This document shows, in pieces, positions 17,539 to 26,032 of a stretch of DNA of 64,000 bases. Origin of the DNA: JAWKWH01 sp963669415 (GTDB lineage: Bacteria > Pseudomonadota > Alphaproteobacteria > Rhizobiales > Rhizobiaceae); contig CAXXPS010000002.1 in assembly GCA_963669415.2 (NCBI GenBank), positions 2,108,001 to 2,172,000 of the forward strand, read 5' to 3'. Both the position numbers and the translations under genes were made by a program. The notes beneath the pieces are model-generated. The model saw only the letters and a program-made list of their open reading frames with translations, did not search any database and had not been told where the DNA came from. The first letter of the stretch is position 1, and each line of letters begins with the position of its first letter.

Positions 17539-17934
17539 TCAGCAGGCCTTGAGCGGAACCCAGTTCGAGAACTTGAAATCGCCCTGGCCCTTGGCCGCGA
17601 TGCGGTATTTCGCGTTAATCGGGTGCACGATGTTCATGTTCTTGGTGATCTGGGCCAAATATTTGTTGCCGTATTTTTTGGCCTGAACGGTTTTGACCTG
17701 TCCCGCGCCCTGACCGTGACGAATGATCATGTAGCTGATCGGGCCGCTTTTTGTGGTGTAAATCCAGGCCTTCATCTGGGCATTGGCCGGGCAATTACCG
17801 GCATTGGCCGATTTGATGCCCATCATTACCGATTTCACCAGCAATGGCCCGGAGCCGCCGACCTGAAAATTACCGCCTGCCCATGCAGACGTCGCGATCG
17901 TTGCTGCGATGGCAGCCAGAACAAGTTTCTTCAT
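17539..17934 (-). CDS. hypothetical small secreted protein
   Basis: A 131-residue frame starts with a clean Sec signal peptide, MKKLVLAAIAATIATSAWAGG, cleaved probably after SAWA. The mature part is basic (many Lys), with one Cys near the middle (AGNCPANAQ) and a terminal Cys (PLKAC) that could form a disulfide. I did not recognise a family. The start is preceded by GTGGAGACTGTA, a plausible ribosome site. It stands alone. Confidence 0.65.
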   Translation of the reverse strand: MKKLVLAAIAATIATSAWAGGNFQVGGSGPLLVKSVMMGIKSANAGNCPANAQMKAWIYTTKSGPISYMIIRHGQGAGQVKTVQAKKYGNKYLAQITKNMNIVHPINAKYRIAAKGQGDFKFSNWVPLKAC

Positions 17935-18067
17935 TACAGTCTCCACAATGATTGGACCGCACCGGTGTTCGGTACGGCTGCGTTTGTCCCTTGTGGATTG
18001 ACTGTGACACAATCAGGCAAAACCACCTGTGGCCTGTGTCACAGGTTCTAACACCTCCAAAACATGA

Positions 18068-18259
18068 TCAGTTTTTGAAGAACGACTCCGCAGCGCTGCG
18101 GCTGGCATCCTTGCTACCTGCTTCGGTTTCCAGCCGGATGATTTCGGCTTTCAGCATTTCGATGCGCTCATGTAGTTCGTCAACCGACAACAATGACAGG
18201 TCTTGTCCAATTTCGTGAACGGGTGGTTTTTTGACTTCTTCATCGTCGAACAGGCTCAT
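18068..18259 (-). CDS. DUF1192 small coiled-coil protein
   Basis: A 63-residue protein of the alphaproteobacterial DUF1192 family, function unknown. The family pattern is clear: short acidic start MSLFDDEE, then GQDLSLLSVDELHERIEMLKAEIIRLE, a leucine-rich helix, and a terminal SAAESFFK. GGGAGACGAAA precedes the ATG. It is divergent from the quinone oxidoreductase gene with an 84-base gap, an arrangement common in rhizobia. Confidence 0.88.
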   Translation of the reverse strand: MSLFDDEEVKKPPVHEIGQDLSLLSVDELHERIEMLKAEIIRLETEAGSKDASRSAAESFFKN

Positions 18260-18343
18260 TTTCGTCTCCCGTTTGCGCGCGGCGTCATCGGATAATACAG
18301 TTCGTCGCAGATTGATTTCAATGACCTGCAAGAGAAGATGATC

Positions 18344-19342
18344 ATGAAGCTGCCGAGCAAGATGACAGCAGTCGCCATCAGCGAACCTGGCGGGCCGATG
18401 GCCTTGAAGCCAGAGACGCGTGCCCTGCCTGAACCGGATTCCGGTGAAATACTGATCCGAGTGAAGGCAGCGGGAGTCAACCGGCCGGACGTGCTGCAAC
18501 GAATGGGCGCCTATCCGCCACCGCCGGGCGCGTCTGACCTACCCGGACTGGAAGTCGCCGGAGAAGTCGCAATGACCGGTCCGGATGTAGAACGCTGGAG
18601 CGTCGGCGATTCCGTTTCCGCCCTGACGCCGGGAGGGGGATATGCCGAGTACGCCCTTGTTCACGGAACAAACGCTCTGCCGGTTCCGCACGGATTCACG
18701 TTCACCGAAGCAGCGGCAATACCGGAAACCTACTTCACAGTTTGGCACAATGTGTTTCAACGCGGCGGTTTGCGTGAGGGCGAAACGCTGCTGGTTCATG
18801 GCGGATCATCGGGCATCGGTACGACTGCAATTCAACTGGCAAAAGCCTTTGGCGCTTCAGTTATTGCCACCGCCGGATCGGACGACAAGTGTGAAGCCTG
18901 TTCGAAACTCGGCGCCGATCGGGTCGTAAATTACCGAGAAGAGGGATTTGTCGCAGCGGTCAAGGACTTTTCGGGCGGCATGGGAGCCGATGTCATTCTC
19001 GATATGGTCGGCGGCGACTACATCTCGCAAAATTATGAGGCGGCGGCCATCGATGGCCGCGTGGTGCAAATCGCATTCTTGAACGGATCGAAGGCCGAGG
19101 TCGATTTCACCCGTTTGATGATCAAGCGGCTCACACACACCGGTTCGACGCTTCGTCCACGTACAATCGAGTTCAAGGCGCACATTGCTTCGGAGCTGGA
19201 GGAGAAGGTTTGGCCATTGCTGGAAGATCGCCAGATCGCGCCGGTGATGGACATGATTTTCCCGCTGAAGGAAGCGTGGCGTGCGCACGAACGCATGGAG
19301 GAAGGCAGCCATATTGGCAAGATTGTGCTGGATGTTGCCTAG
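18344..19342 (+). CDS. NAD(P)H-quinone oxidoreductase, QOR-type medium-chain dehydrogenase
   Basis: This is a zinc-independent member of the MDR superfamily (quinone oxidoreductase / PIG3-like), which reduces quinones or related carbonyls with NADPH. GroES-like domain: AAGVNRPDVLQRMGAYPPPPGASDLPGLEVAGEV. Rossmann motif: LLVHGGSSGIGTTAIQLAKAFGA. The family opening MTAVAISEPGGP is present. Both ATG 18338 and ATG 18344 are in frame; the AAGAGAAG site abuts the first and is correctly spaced for the second, so I use 18344. Typical length of 332 residues. Confidence 0.9.
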   Translation: MKLPSKMTAVAISEPGGPMALKPETRALPEPDSGEILIRVKAAGVNRPDVLQRMGAYPPPPGASDLPGLEVAGEVAMTGPDVERWSVGDSVSALTPGGGYAEYALVHGTNALPVPHGFTFTEAAAIPETYFTVWHNVFQRGGLREGETLLVHGGSSGIGTTAIQLAKAFGASVIATAGSDDKCEACSKLGADRVVNYREEGFVAAVKDFSGGMGADVILDMVGGDYISQNYEAAAIDGRVVQIAFLNGSKAEVDFTRLMIKRLTHTGSTLRPRTIEFKAHIASELEEKVWPLLEDRQIAPVMDMIFPLKEAWRAHERMEEGSHIGKIVLDVA

Positions 19343-19370
19343 GGTCAGGAATGCCAACCTGGAAAGAATT

Positions 19371-19511
19371 TCATGTCCGATTGCTGAACTTGCGCATGAT
19401 CAGTGGCTGGTCACCCATGATGAGGATCGTCATATCCAGCCGGTCCGCAAAGTGATCGACAGATTGGCAAATCTTGTTCGCGCGAATCGCGCGCTCTTTG
19501 CAGGAGAGCTT
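19371..19511 (+). pseudogene. remnant of a LysR-type regulator (C-terminal end only)
   Basis: In one forward frame this short interval translates to CPIAELAHDQWLVTHDED, followed by RHIQPVRKVIDRLANL and ALFAGE. That is the usual C-terminal end of LysR substrate-binding domains (a P-x-x-EL-x-x-xLWL-x-TH-x-DLR-x-x-x-x-V-R pattern). No start codon, helix-turn-helix or remainder of the domain precedes it; the quinone oxidoreductase gene ends 29 bases upstream. It is therefore a relic about 47 codons long. Recognition rests on motif memory rather than a search. Confidence 0.6.
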
Positions 19512-19523
19512 TCCGGCCGGGCT

Positions 19524-20348
19524 TCAGATTCCCTGAAGCACGAGGATGGTCGGCCGTCGCGGCAAGGTAGCCAGTGATACCGTGAACGACCGGCCGTCGT
19601 GAAAATCGGTCGTAAACGTCTCGCCCATCATCGCGATAAAACGGCTGATCGCCATGCCGCGGCGGTGCATGGGCAGAACGATGGAGGACTGAAGCCTTCT
19701 GGTAATCTCGGTCATGCCTTCATGGCTGAGCGTCAACCCGCCATCAACCGGTACCATGACAATATCCAGCCGGCCAATCTGGGCAAAGTGACGGTCCTCC
19801 AACCGGTGATGGAGGTGGCCGAGATGACCGATGCACAAATCAGCGACCTCGAAGACAAAGATCGAGTTGGCATCCGCTTCCATGCCACCGTCCCAGGACC
19901 TGATATCGGTGCTGACATTGCGGATATAGACATCGTCGACCATGACGCGGTGTTTGATCGGCCCGCCATCCGGGTTCCATCCGGTGAGGACATGCTCGAT
20001 CAGCGGATCGGGGAAACTGGTGAAATGGGTGGAGTGCGCCCGGTTCATGGTCACGACACGGGGGATGACGCCCTGTCCGGCCCATCCGTTGAAATCGGTG
20101 GCTACGGTCACGCCTTGCGGCGTTTCAATCACATAGGTGGAGTGGCCGGCGAAGGTAATCTTGACCTCCGGCGCCGTAGTTCCGGCCTTGCGCCATCCCG
20201 GCGTCAGATTGGCATAGGTGACATTCGGCAAAGCATTGGCCATGGCGATGCACTTGCTGGGAACCCCGTCGACCTGCGCGCGCGCAGACAAAAGGCCCAC
20301 AAGTGTGAAAATCAGGATCGCAAGAAACAGTCGCATCATGATGCACAT
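19524..20348 (-). CDS. metallo-beta-lactamase-fold hydrolase, secreted
   Basis: This is a 274-residue protein with a Sec signal peptide (MRLFLAILIFTLVGLLSARA). Its body resembles MBL-fold hydrolases of the UlaG/L-ascorbate lactonase-like group: an ITFAGHSTYVIETPQGVTVATDFNG strand, a metal-binding LCIGHLGHLHH region, IVMVPVDGG and a late VLPMHRRG histidine. The classical HxHxDH is replaced by a looser His pattern, as in this subgroup. The substrate is unknown. The start may be either of two nearby ATGs (MCIMMRL). Confidence 0.8.
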   Translation of the reverse strand: MCIMMRLFLAILIFTLVGLLSARAQVDGVPSKCIAMANALPNVTYANLTPGWRKAGTTAPEVKITFAGHSTYVIETPQGVTVATDFNGWAGQGVIPRVVTMNRAHSTHFTSFPDPLIEHVLTGWNPDGGPIKHRVMVDDVYIRNVSTDIRSWDGGMEADANSIFVFEVADLCIGHLGHLHHRLEDRHFAQIGRLDIVMVPVDGGLTLSHEGMTEITRRLQSSIVLPMHRRGMAISRFIAMMGETFTTDFHDGRSFTVSLATLPRRPTILVLQGI

Positions 20349-20450
20349 CCGAATTCGGCATTGGGTGCATGATATGGTACCTCAAACGCCAGCCGACCGC
20401 CAATCAATCCGGATTGTTGTTTTGGAAATAATTGTAAATAACGAGATCTG

Positions 20451-21587
20451 ATGATACTTGTAAATATTCGACTAAAGGCTGCCGATATGATGCTTAGACT
20501 TACTTTTTTGATTGTTCTATTAATATTTTTTACGCCTATATCTATTTCACGGGCTGAACAAGTCTATGTCATCACAGAACTACCATCGCAGAAATTGGAG
20601 AAGATTCGCGAAGACGGTGACATGAGCGCTATCGCCGAGCTGGACGGGATGCTGCTGATCGGGGTCGATGAAGCTGTCGGGAAGAAAAAGAAAAAACGCA
20701 ACGTCATCCAAATTCTCCGGACACATGGTGCGGGATACAGAAGCGAGAAAGAAATCAGGCTTTGCCGGTTCAACGACGATGGCCATTGCATCAAACCACA
20801 TCGAAAAGAAATGGACATCGAAGCAATCGCCGTTGACGGCGACGTGGTCTACGTGACGGGGTCGCACTCGGCCGCCCGCCGGAAAATCGAAGCAGATGAC
20901 AATGACTATCGCAAAAACCGTGCCCGGCTGACGGCTCACAGCCGGGAGAATGCCGATGGGGTGGACAAGAGTGGATGGAAGAAAGCTGAACCGCGCGAGC
21001 GTCTGTTGCGCTTCCGGCTGTCGGATGACGGCATACCATCCGGGATGGAGGAAATATCGCTTGCTGACATGCTCGACAAAGTCCCGTCACTGAAACCGTT
21101 TCGGAACTTGCCGAGCAAGGAAAACGGGGTCGATATTGAAGGGCTTGCGATAAAGTATGGCGCGCTCCTGGCGGGGTTCCGTGCACCGGTCTTCAACAAT
21201 GAATTTGCGATTGTCGTCCGCTTTGATTTCGATGCCGTCGCTTCGGGTGAGGACAAAATTGATCCCGGCGATATTCTGTTCCTGCGACTTGACGGGCTAG
21301 GCATTCGCAGTCTTGCCTCGGTTTCCGATGGATTTCTGCTGCTCGCCGGACCGCCGGGGCAAGCACCCGGTCATTACCGGATCTATCACTGGGACGGTAC
21401 CGACATGGTGCCGGGCGCCGGTTCACCCGGTGGTGTGGCGCAGCTGATCACAAACATCCCCACATCAGGCCAGGCGAAGCCCGAAGGGTTGGTGATTTTC
21501 GAGGAAACGGGCAGCGGGTATGAAATCGGAATCGTTGAGGATAGTGCCGAAGAAGCAATTCTGCGCCGGTTCCGGATCTTCCAATAG
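20451..21587 (+). CDS. DUF3616 secreted protein
   Basis: A 378-residue protein with a signal peptide (MMLRLTFLIVLLIFFTPISISRA) and a body matching DUF3616, an uncharacterised, probably beta-propeller family: AIAELDGMLLIGVDEA, DIEAIAVDGDVVYVTGSHS, GVDIEGLAIKYGALLAGFRAP, LDGLGIRSLASVSDGFLLLAGPP and PEGLVIF. The repeated 'xxIEGLA' strands fit propeller blades. The first 100 bases are strikingly AT-rich relative to the window. The start may be 20451 or the in-frame ATG at 20487, which sits nearer the signal peptide. Confidence 0.75.
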   Translation: MILVNIRLKAADMMLRLTFLIVLLIFFTPISISRAEQVYVITELPSQKLEKIREDGDMSAIAELDGMLLIGVDEAVGKKKKKRNVIQILRTHGAGYRSEKEIRLCRFNDDGHCIKPHRKEMDIEAIAVDGDVVYVTGSHSAARRKIEADDNDYRKNRARLTAHSRENADGVDKSGWKKAEPRERLLRFRLSDDGIPSGMEEISLADMLDKVPSLKPFRNLPSKENGVDIEGLAIKYGALLAGFRAPVFNNEFAIVVRFDFDAVASGEDKIDPGDILFLRLDGLGIRSLASVSDGFLLLAGPPGQAPGHYRIYHWDGTDMVPGAGSPGGVAQLITNIPTSGQAKPEGLVIFEETGSGYEIGIVEDSAEEAILRRFRIFQ

Positions 21588-21594
21588 CGCGGTT

Positions 21595-22065
21595 TCAACC
21601 GGTCATTTTCAGCCAGCGCTCTCTCAGCGCTTCATATCCGTCATCCGGCTGGCACTCATAGACCAGTTCATCATCGCCAAAGCGCATGAAGGGCTGCGAT
21701 GAGCGGGTCCAGATGTGGCCGGCAGGATAGAGCCATGAGGTGTCATCCAGCGTGCCCGCCTTGATGTTGACCTCTTCGCCACCATCCGAGCCGTGCAGCA
21801 GCCTGACGCCGCATGAGGGACAAAAATGGCCGAAACGCTTGCGACCGGATTCGGCCATTCGCCAGGTCGTCGATACTTCGCCGATTACCTCGACGTCTTC
21901 TGCGGCAAACCGTAATGACTCGCCGAAAGCGCTGGAAGTGTGACGCTGGCATTCGGTGCAATGGCACAGATAGAAGACCCTCGGATTGCCGGTAACCCGA
22001 TAACGTACCGCTCCACACTGACAGCCGCCCTCAAATGGTATTGAAGGCAAATAGACCTGTTTCAC
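21595..22065 (-). CDS. GFA-family zinc protein (second copy)
   Basis: A second GFA/CENP-V-domain protein, 156 residues. Zinc cysteines: GGCQCGAVRYRV, LCHCTECQRHTSSAFG and CPSCGVRLLHG. Compared with the one at 4909 it has a longer N terminus (MKQVYLPSIPFEG) and differs strongly in sequence, so it is not a recent duplicate. The reaction is unknown. It ends 8 bases from the convergent DUF3616 gene. Confidence 0.88.
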   Translation of the reverse strand: MKQVYLPSIPFEGGCQCGAVRYRVTGNPRVFYLCHCTECQRHTSSAFGESLRFAAEDVEVIGEVSTTWRMAESGRKRFGHFCPSCGVRLLHGSDGGEEVNIKAGTLDDTSWLYPAGHIWTRSSQPFMRFGDDELVYECQPDDGYEALRERWLKMTG

Positions 22066-22154
22066 AACGCCACCTTTGTGCTTTGACCTCGCCTTGCAAA
22101 GTACCTATAAGCTGCGGCCAATCCAACAGTTTCAATAAACTCTGCAGGGATGCC

Positions 22155-22904
22155 ATGGCAGGCCATTCACAGTTCAAGAACATCATGCATCGCAAGGGCC
22201 GGCAAGACGCCGTCCGGTCGAAAATGTTTTCAAAACTCGCCCGTGAAATCACAGTCGCAGCAAAAATGGGGGCACCCGATCCTGCCATGAACCCGCGCCT
22301 GCGTCTGGCGGTGCAAAACGCCAAGGCACAATCGATGCCGAAGGATAATATCCAGCGCGCTATCAACAAGGCGTCTGGCGGTGACAGCGAGAACTACGAG
22401 GAAGTCCGTTACGAGGGCTACGGCCCAGGCGGCGTTGCGGTCATTGTCGAGGCGCTGACCGATAATCGCAATCGCACCGCATCGTCGGTGCGCACCGCGT
22501 TTACAAAATCGGGCGGTTCGCTAGGCGAGACCGGCTCGGTGGCATTCATGTTCGACCGGGTCGGAGAGATCCTGTACCCGGTCTCGGCTGGCGATGAAGA
22601 CAAGGTGATGGAAGCGGCGATCGAGGCGGGTGCAGAGGATGTGCAGTCTTCAGAGGAAGGCCACACGATCATCTGTGGCTTTGAGGATATTGGCGAAGTG
22701 TCGTCGGCGCTCGAGGCAGCGCTCGGAGAAGCCGAATCCGTCAAGGCGATCTGGCGGCCCCAGACGGGAGCGCCCGTCGATGAGGACAAGGCACAATCCG
22801 TTCTTCGTCTGGTCGAAGTGCTGGAAGACGACGATGATGTGCAGAATGTCTACGCCAATTTCGAAGTTGATGACGAGGTGATGGCCAAGCTCAGCGCGGC
22901 TTGA
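22155..22904 (+). CDS. yebC: YebC/PmpR family regulator
   Basis: This is a 249-residue member of the YebC/PmpR/TACO1 family; some members bind promoters, and recent work ties others to translation of proline-rich stretches. Highly conserved opening MAGHSQFKNIMHRKGRQDAVRSKMFSKLAREI; then MPKDNIQRAINKASG, YEEVRYEGYGPGGVAVIVEALTDN and TGSVAFMFDRVG. Full length, no anomalies. In rhizobia it often lies near ruvC; that gene is not here. Confidence 0.95.
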   Translation: MAGHSQFKNIMHRKGRQDAVRSKMFSKLAREITVAAKMGAPDPAMNPRLRLAVQNAKAQSMPKDNIQRAINKASGGDSENYEEVRYEGYGPGGVAVIVEALTDNRNRTASSVRTAFTKSGGSLGETGSVAFMFDRVGEILYPVSAGDEDKVMEAAIEAGAEDVQSSEEGHTIICGFEDIGEVSSALEAALGEAESVKAIWRPQTGAPVDEDKAQSVLRLVEVLEDDDDVQNVYANFEVDDEVMAKLSAA

Positions 22905-22998
22905 GACAAGGCCCGGTAACCTTTCGGTGCATCTGTGCCTCGACTCTTGCGTGTAGCTGCGGCATGTTTGCAGCTTAATGGGCGCGGGAGACGGACCC

Positions 22999-24366
22999 AT
23001 GGAGCAGAATTTCAAAGTTTGCGTAATCGGCGCAGGTGCTGGCGGCCTGTCGATGGCCCGGGCACTCCAGCGGCACAATATCGCCTACGATCACTTTGAG
23101 CGGCACAGCGATGTCGGCGGCGTATGGGATCAGAACAATCCCGGCAGTGCGATGTATGATTCCGCCCACATGATATCGTCGAAATCCATGTCGGCGTTCA
23201 AAGGGTATCCGATGCCTGCCGATTATCCGGACTATCCCGGGCACCGGCAGATCCTGGCCTATTTGCGCTCCTTCGCCGCCGAATACGGCCTGCGCGACAA
23301 CATCCGCTTCAGAACAGAAATCGAGCATGTCGAGCGCAAGGATGGCCGTTGGGACGTGACGCTCGCCGGCGGTGAAACCCGCCACTATGACGGTGTGGTC
23401 GCGGCGACGGGACTGGCCTGGCATCCACGCATGCCCGAATATTCAGGCGATTTTGCCGGTAAAACCATCCATTCGTCCAAATACCGTTCACCGGACATGT
23501 TCAAGGGAAAGCGCGTGCTGGTCATTGGCGCGGGCAATTCCGGTGTCGATATCGCCGCGGATGCAGCGCGAAGCGCCTCGAAAGCATTTCTTTCCATGCG
23601 CCGGGCCTATCATTTCATACCGAAGCACATTTTCGGCATGCCGGCCGATGTATTCGCGGTGACCGGATCGATCTTTCCGATGAAGATCCAGCAATGGACA
23701 TTCGCCGTGGTGCTGAAACTGCTGAACGGGGATGTTACCCGTCACGGATTGCGCAAACCGGATCACCTGCCGCTGACCAGCCACCCCATCGTCAACACAT
23801 CGGCTCTTTTGAGTATGGCGCATGGCGACCTGACGCCGAAAGTGGATGTGGACCGGTTTGACGGTAACGAGGTCGTTTTCAAAGACGGCAGCCGCGAAGA
23901 AGTCGACCTGGTCGTGTGTGCGACGGGTTACATCCACAAGGTTCCGTTTGCCGATCCTGAATTGCTCGACAATTCCGGCGAAGAATCCAATTTGTTCATG
24001 CGTACAATCAGCCGCAAGGAACCGACATTCTCAGCCGTCGGCTTCATTGAGATCAATGGCGGTGTCTACCAGTTCTATGACGAGTTCAATGACTTGGTCG
24101 CGAATTATTACCGTGACCTCGCTGACGGCTCACTACGGGCAGCGCAATTCGAGGCTATCGTCAAATCTGACGCCTACGACGTTTCAGGCAAGGTCGATTA
24201 CGTTGAAAGCCCACGCCATCACGTCTACGCCAATGTGCTTGAATCCACGAAACAGGTGAAAAGACTGAAGCGGAAAATGGGCTGGAAGCGGCTGGTCGAC
24301 AGCGAGATGCAGCCGAAAACGGACAAGACGCGGTTGCAGGCGGGTCAATTACAGGCAGCCGAATAG
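22999..24366 (+). CDS. flavin-containing monooxygenase
   Basis: This is a class B flavoprotein monooxygenase (FMO/Baeyer-Villiger group) using FAD and NADPH. FAD-binding motif VCVIGAGAGGLSMA is at the N terminus; the FMO identifying sequence appears as FAGKTIHSSKYR; the NADP-binding motif VLVIGAGNSGVDIA is near residue 175; CATGYIHKVPF follows. Length is 455 residues. I start at MEQNFKVCVIG, with GGGAG eight bases upstream, rather than at 22978. The substrate is unknown, possibly an amine or ketone. The next genes (TRAP transporter) begin 107 bases later, probably separately. Confidence 0.88.
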   Translation: MEQNFKVCVIGAGAGGLSMARALQRHNIAYDHFERHSDVGGVWDQNNPGSAMYDSAHMISSKSMSAFKGYPMPADYPDYPGHRQILAYLRSFAAEYGLRDNIRFRTEIEHVERKDGRWDVTLAGGETRHYDGVVAATGLAWHPRMPEYSGDFAGKTIHSSKYRSPDMFKGKRVLVIGAGNSGVDIAADAARSASKAFLSMRRAYHFIPKHIFGMPADVFAVTGSIFPMKIQQWTFAVVLKLLNGDVTRHGLRKPDHLPLTSHPIVNTSALLSMAHGDLTPKVDVDRFDGNEVVFKDGSREEVDLVVCATGYIHKVPFADPELLDNSGEESNLFMRTISRKEPTFSAVGFIEINGGVYQFYDEFNDLVANYYRDLADGSLRAAQFEAIVKSDAYDVSGKVDYVESPRHHVYANVLESTKQVKRLKRKMGWKRLVDSEMQPKTDKTRLQAGQLQAAE

Positions 24367-24473
24367 GCTATCGCGACAAAACCGGCGAATTCACCGGCAA
24401 GCAATGCACGCTTGCTGCAATCAACAATCAGCGCTAGCGTGGCCTTCTTGAAAATCAGGGGTAGCTTATCATC

Positions 24474-25484
24474 ATGCGTAAATCATTGATTTCATTGCTT
24501 GCAGCGACTGTTGGAACGATCAGTATGCTGACAGGTGCAATCGCGGCCGAATGGAAGTTCAACAACGGCCTGCCCGAGACCCGCGGTGAAGCCAAACAAC
24601 TCGACATGTTTGCCGAAGATGTCGGCAAACTGACCGATGGCAGCCTGACGATCAAAGTGTTTCATGGCGGTTCGCTGAACTTGAAAGACAATGACGTTGT
24701 TCGCTGGCTGCCCGGCGGTGCGGTGGAGATGGGCCTCGTATGGGCAAACTATCTTGGCCGAGATGCGCCGGCACTGAGCGCCGTGCTGGTGCAGGGATCA
24801 GTTGGCAGCTCAGAAGAACTACTGACCGTGCTGCCCGAAATACAGGACATCTACAAGCAGGAACTGGCCGAGTGGGGTATTGTTCCGACAGGCTTCATGG
24901 CGTTGCCGCTTTTGAAGGCATCGATATTCTGCCGAGAAGAGCCAGTGCGTTCGCTCGACGAACTACGCAAGCGCAAACTCAGGGTGTGGAGTAAAGATCA
25001 GGTCGAGACTTTCACCAAGCTTGGTGTCTCTGCCCAGATCGTTGGCCAGAAGGAGCTTTATGTCGCGTTGCAGACCGGCGTGGTTGATTGCGCTGTCTAC
25101 CCGGCCCTGTTTGCGCACACGATTTCGCTGCAGGAAGTGGCGAAATATGCATCCTATCTCTATCCGATCGCCAGCGTTCCTTACGTGCTTGGCGCTGATC
25201 AAGAGGCGTGGGACAGCCTGACCGACGCGGAACGCGATGCGGTGACAACCGCGGCGGCAAGCGTGTGGGAACGCACCAACGAATATACGAAAGCGGAGGA
25301 AAACGAACAGGCTGCGCGCGCCAAACTTGGTGAGCAGGGTGTCGAGTTCCTGGAGGCGTTTTCCGAGGAGGATCGCGCCGCGTTTCTGGATGCTGCATCG
25401 GCGACCTGGAAAGAACTGGCTGAGGAAGCCGGTGGCAAGGCGCCGGAATACCGCCAGCGCATTCTCGACAAACTCGGCCGCTGA
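24474..25484 (+). CDS. dctP: TRAP transporter substrate-binding protein (DctP type)
   Basis: This is a periplasmic solute receptor of a tripartite ATP-independent transporter. Signal peptide MRKSLISLLAATVGTISMLTGAIAAE; then a DctP-type body with GEAKQLDMFAEDVGKLTDGSLTIKVFHGGSL and the LRKRKLRVWSK and LQTGVVDCAVYP segments. In this family an Arg in the 'K-x-R' strand usually pairs with a substrate carboxylate, suggesting an organic acid. It is 336 residues, followed at once by dctQ and dctM in the same direction. Confidence 0.88.
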   Translation: MRKSLISLLAATVGTISMLTGAIAAEWKFNNGLPETRGEAKQLDMFAEDVGKLTDGSLTIKVFHGGSLNLKDNDVVRWLPGGAVEMGLVWANYLGRDAPALSAVLVQGSVGSSEELLTVLPEIQDIYKQELAEWGIVPTGFMALPLLKASIFCREEPVRSLDELRKRKLRVWSKDQVETFTKLGVSAQIVGQKELYVALQTGVVDCAVYPALFAHTISLQEVAKYASYLYPIASVPYVLGADQEAWDSLTDAERDAVTTAAASVWERTNEYTKAEENEQAARAKLGEQGVEFLEAFSEEDRAAFLDAASATWKELAEEAGGKAPEYRQRILDKLGR

Positions 25485-25486
25485 TT

Positions 25487-26023
25487 TTGGGAGACACACA
25501 ACAAGCCGCGGACGACAGGATATCGGCCGCGGCTGAACGTCTGAAACAATGGCTGACACCCATATTCGTGGTGCTGGCGGTTTTTGCGGCCGCCGCCGGT
25601 AGCGCGATTGTGGTTCTGATCGGTGTCAGTGTCGCAATGCGCCACATCGCCAATGCGCCTTTGCATTTTACCGAGGAGTTGGTCGGGCTGCTGATGACCG
25701 CGGCCTTTTTTCTGGCATTGCCGCTTGTGACCTTGAAGGGGGATCATGTGCGTGTGTCGATATTGGTGGCCAATCTGCCCGATGCCAGCCGTCGGTGGAC
25801 TGCCATTGTGGCGGGTGCTTTCGGTGTTGTATTTTGCATCTGGTATTTCGCCTTGTGTGTTCCGTGGCTGGAATTTGCTTTTGACCGTAATCTCAAGACC
25901 GAAGTGGCACGGCTGTTAATGTATCCGTGGATGGGACTGCTGCCGGTTTCCCTTCTCCTGACGGCACTTGCGTTCGCTGTTCGCGGTCTTGGTGTCCAGA
26001 AAACAGACGCTGCGAAATTCTAG
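25487..26023 (+). CDS. dctQ: TRAP transporter small permease (DctQ type)
   Basis: This is the four-helix small membrane subunit of the TRAP transporter, 178 residues. Hydrophobic segments lie near residues 23-47, 62-80, 97-120 and 140-163. MRHIANAPLHFTEELVGLLMTAAFFLALPLVTLKGDHVRVSIL is typical of DctQ. The proposed start is a TTG two bases after the dctP stop; no better ATG or GTG is nearby. dctM follows after nine bases. Confidence 0.85.
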   Translation: MGDTQQAADDRISAAAERLKQWLTPIFVVLAVFAAAAGSAIVVLIGVSVAMRHIANAPLHFTEELVGLLMTAAFFLALPLVTLKGDHVRVSILVANLPDASRRWTAIVAGAFGVVFCIWYFALCVPWLEFAFDRNLKTEVARLLMYPWMGLLPVSLLLTALAFAVRGLGVQKTDAAKF

Positions 26024-26032
26024 CGGTTCCGG

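Noticed and set aside
19599..20372. A 257-residue plus-strand frame over the metallohydrolase gene
   Set aside because: The minus-strand protein has a signal peptide and metal-site motifs; the plus frame has no domain and no ribosome site.
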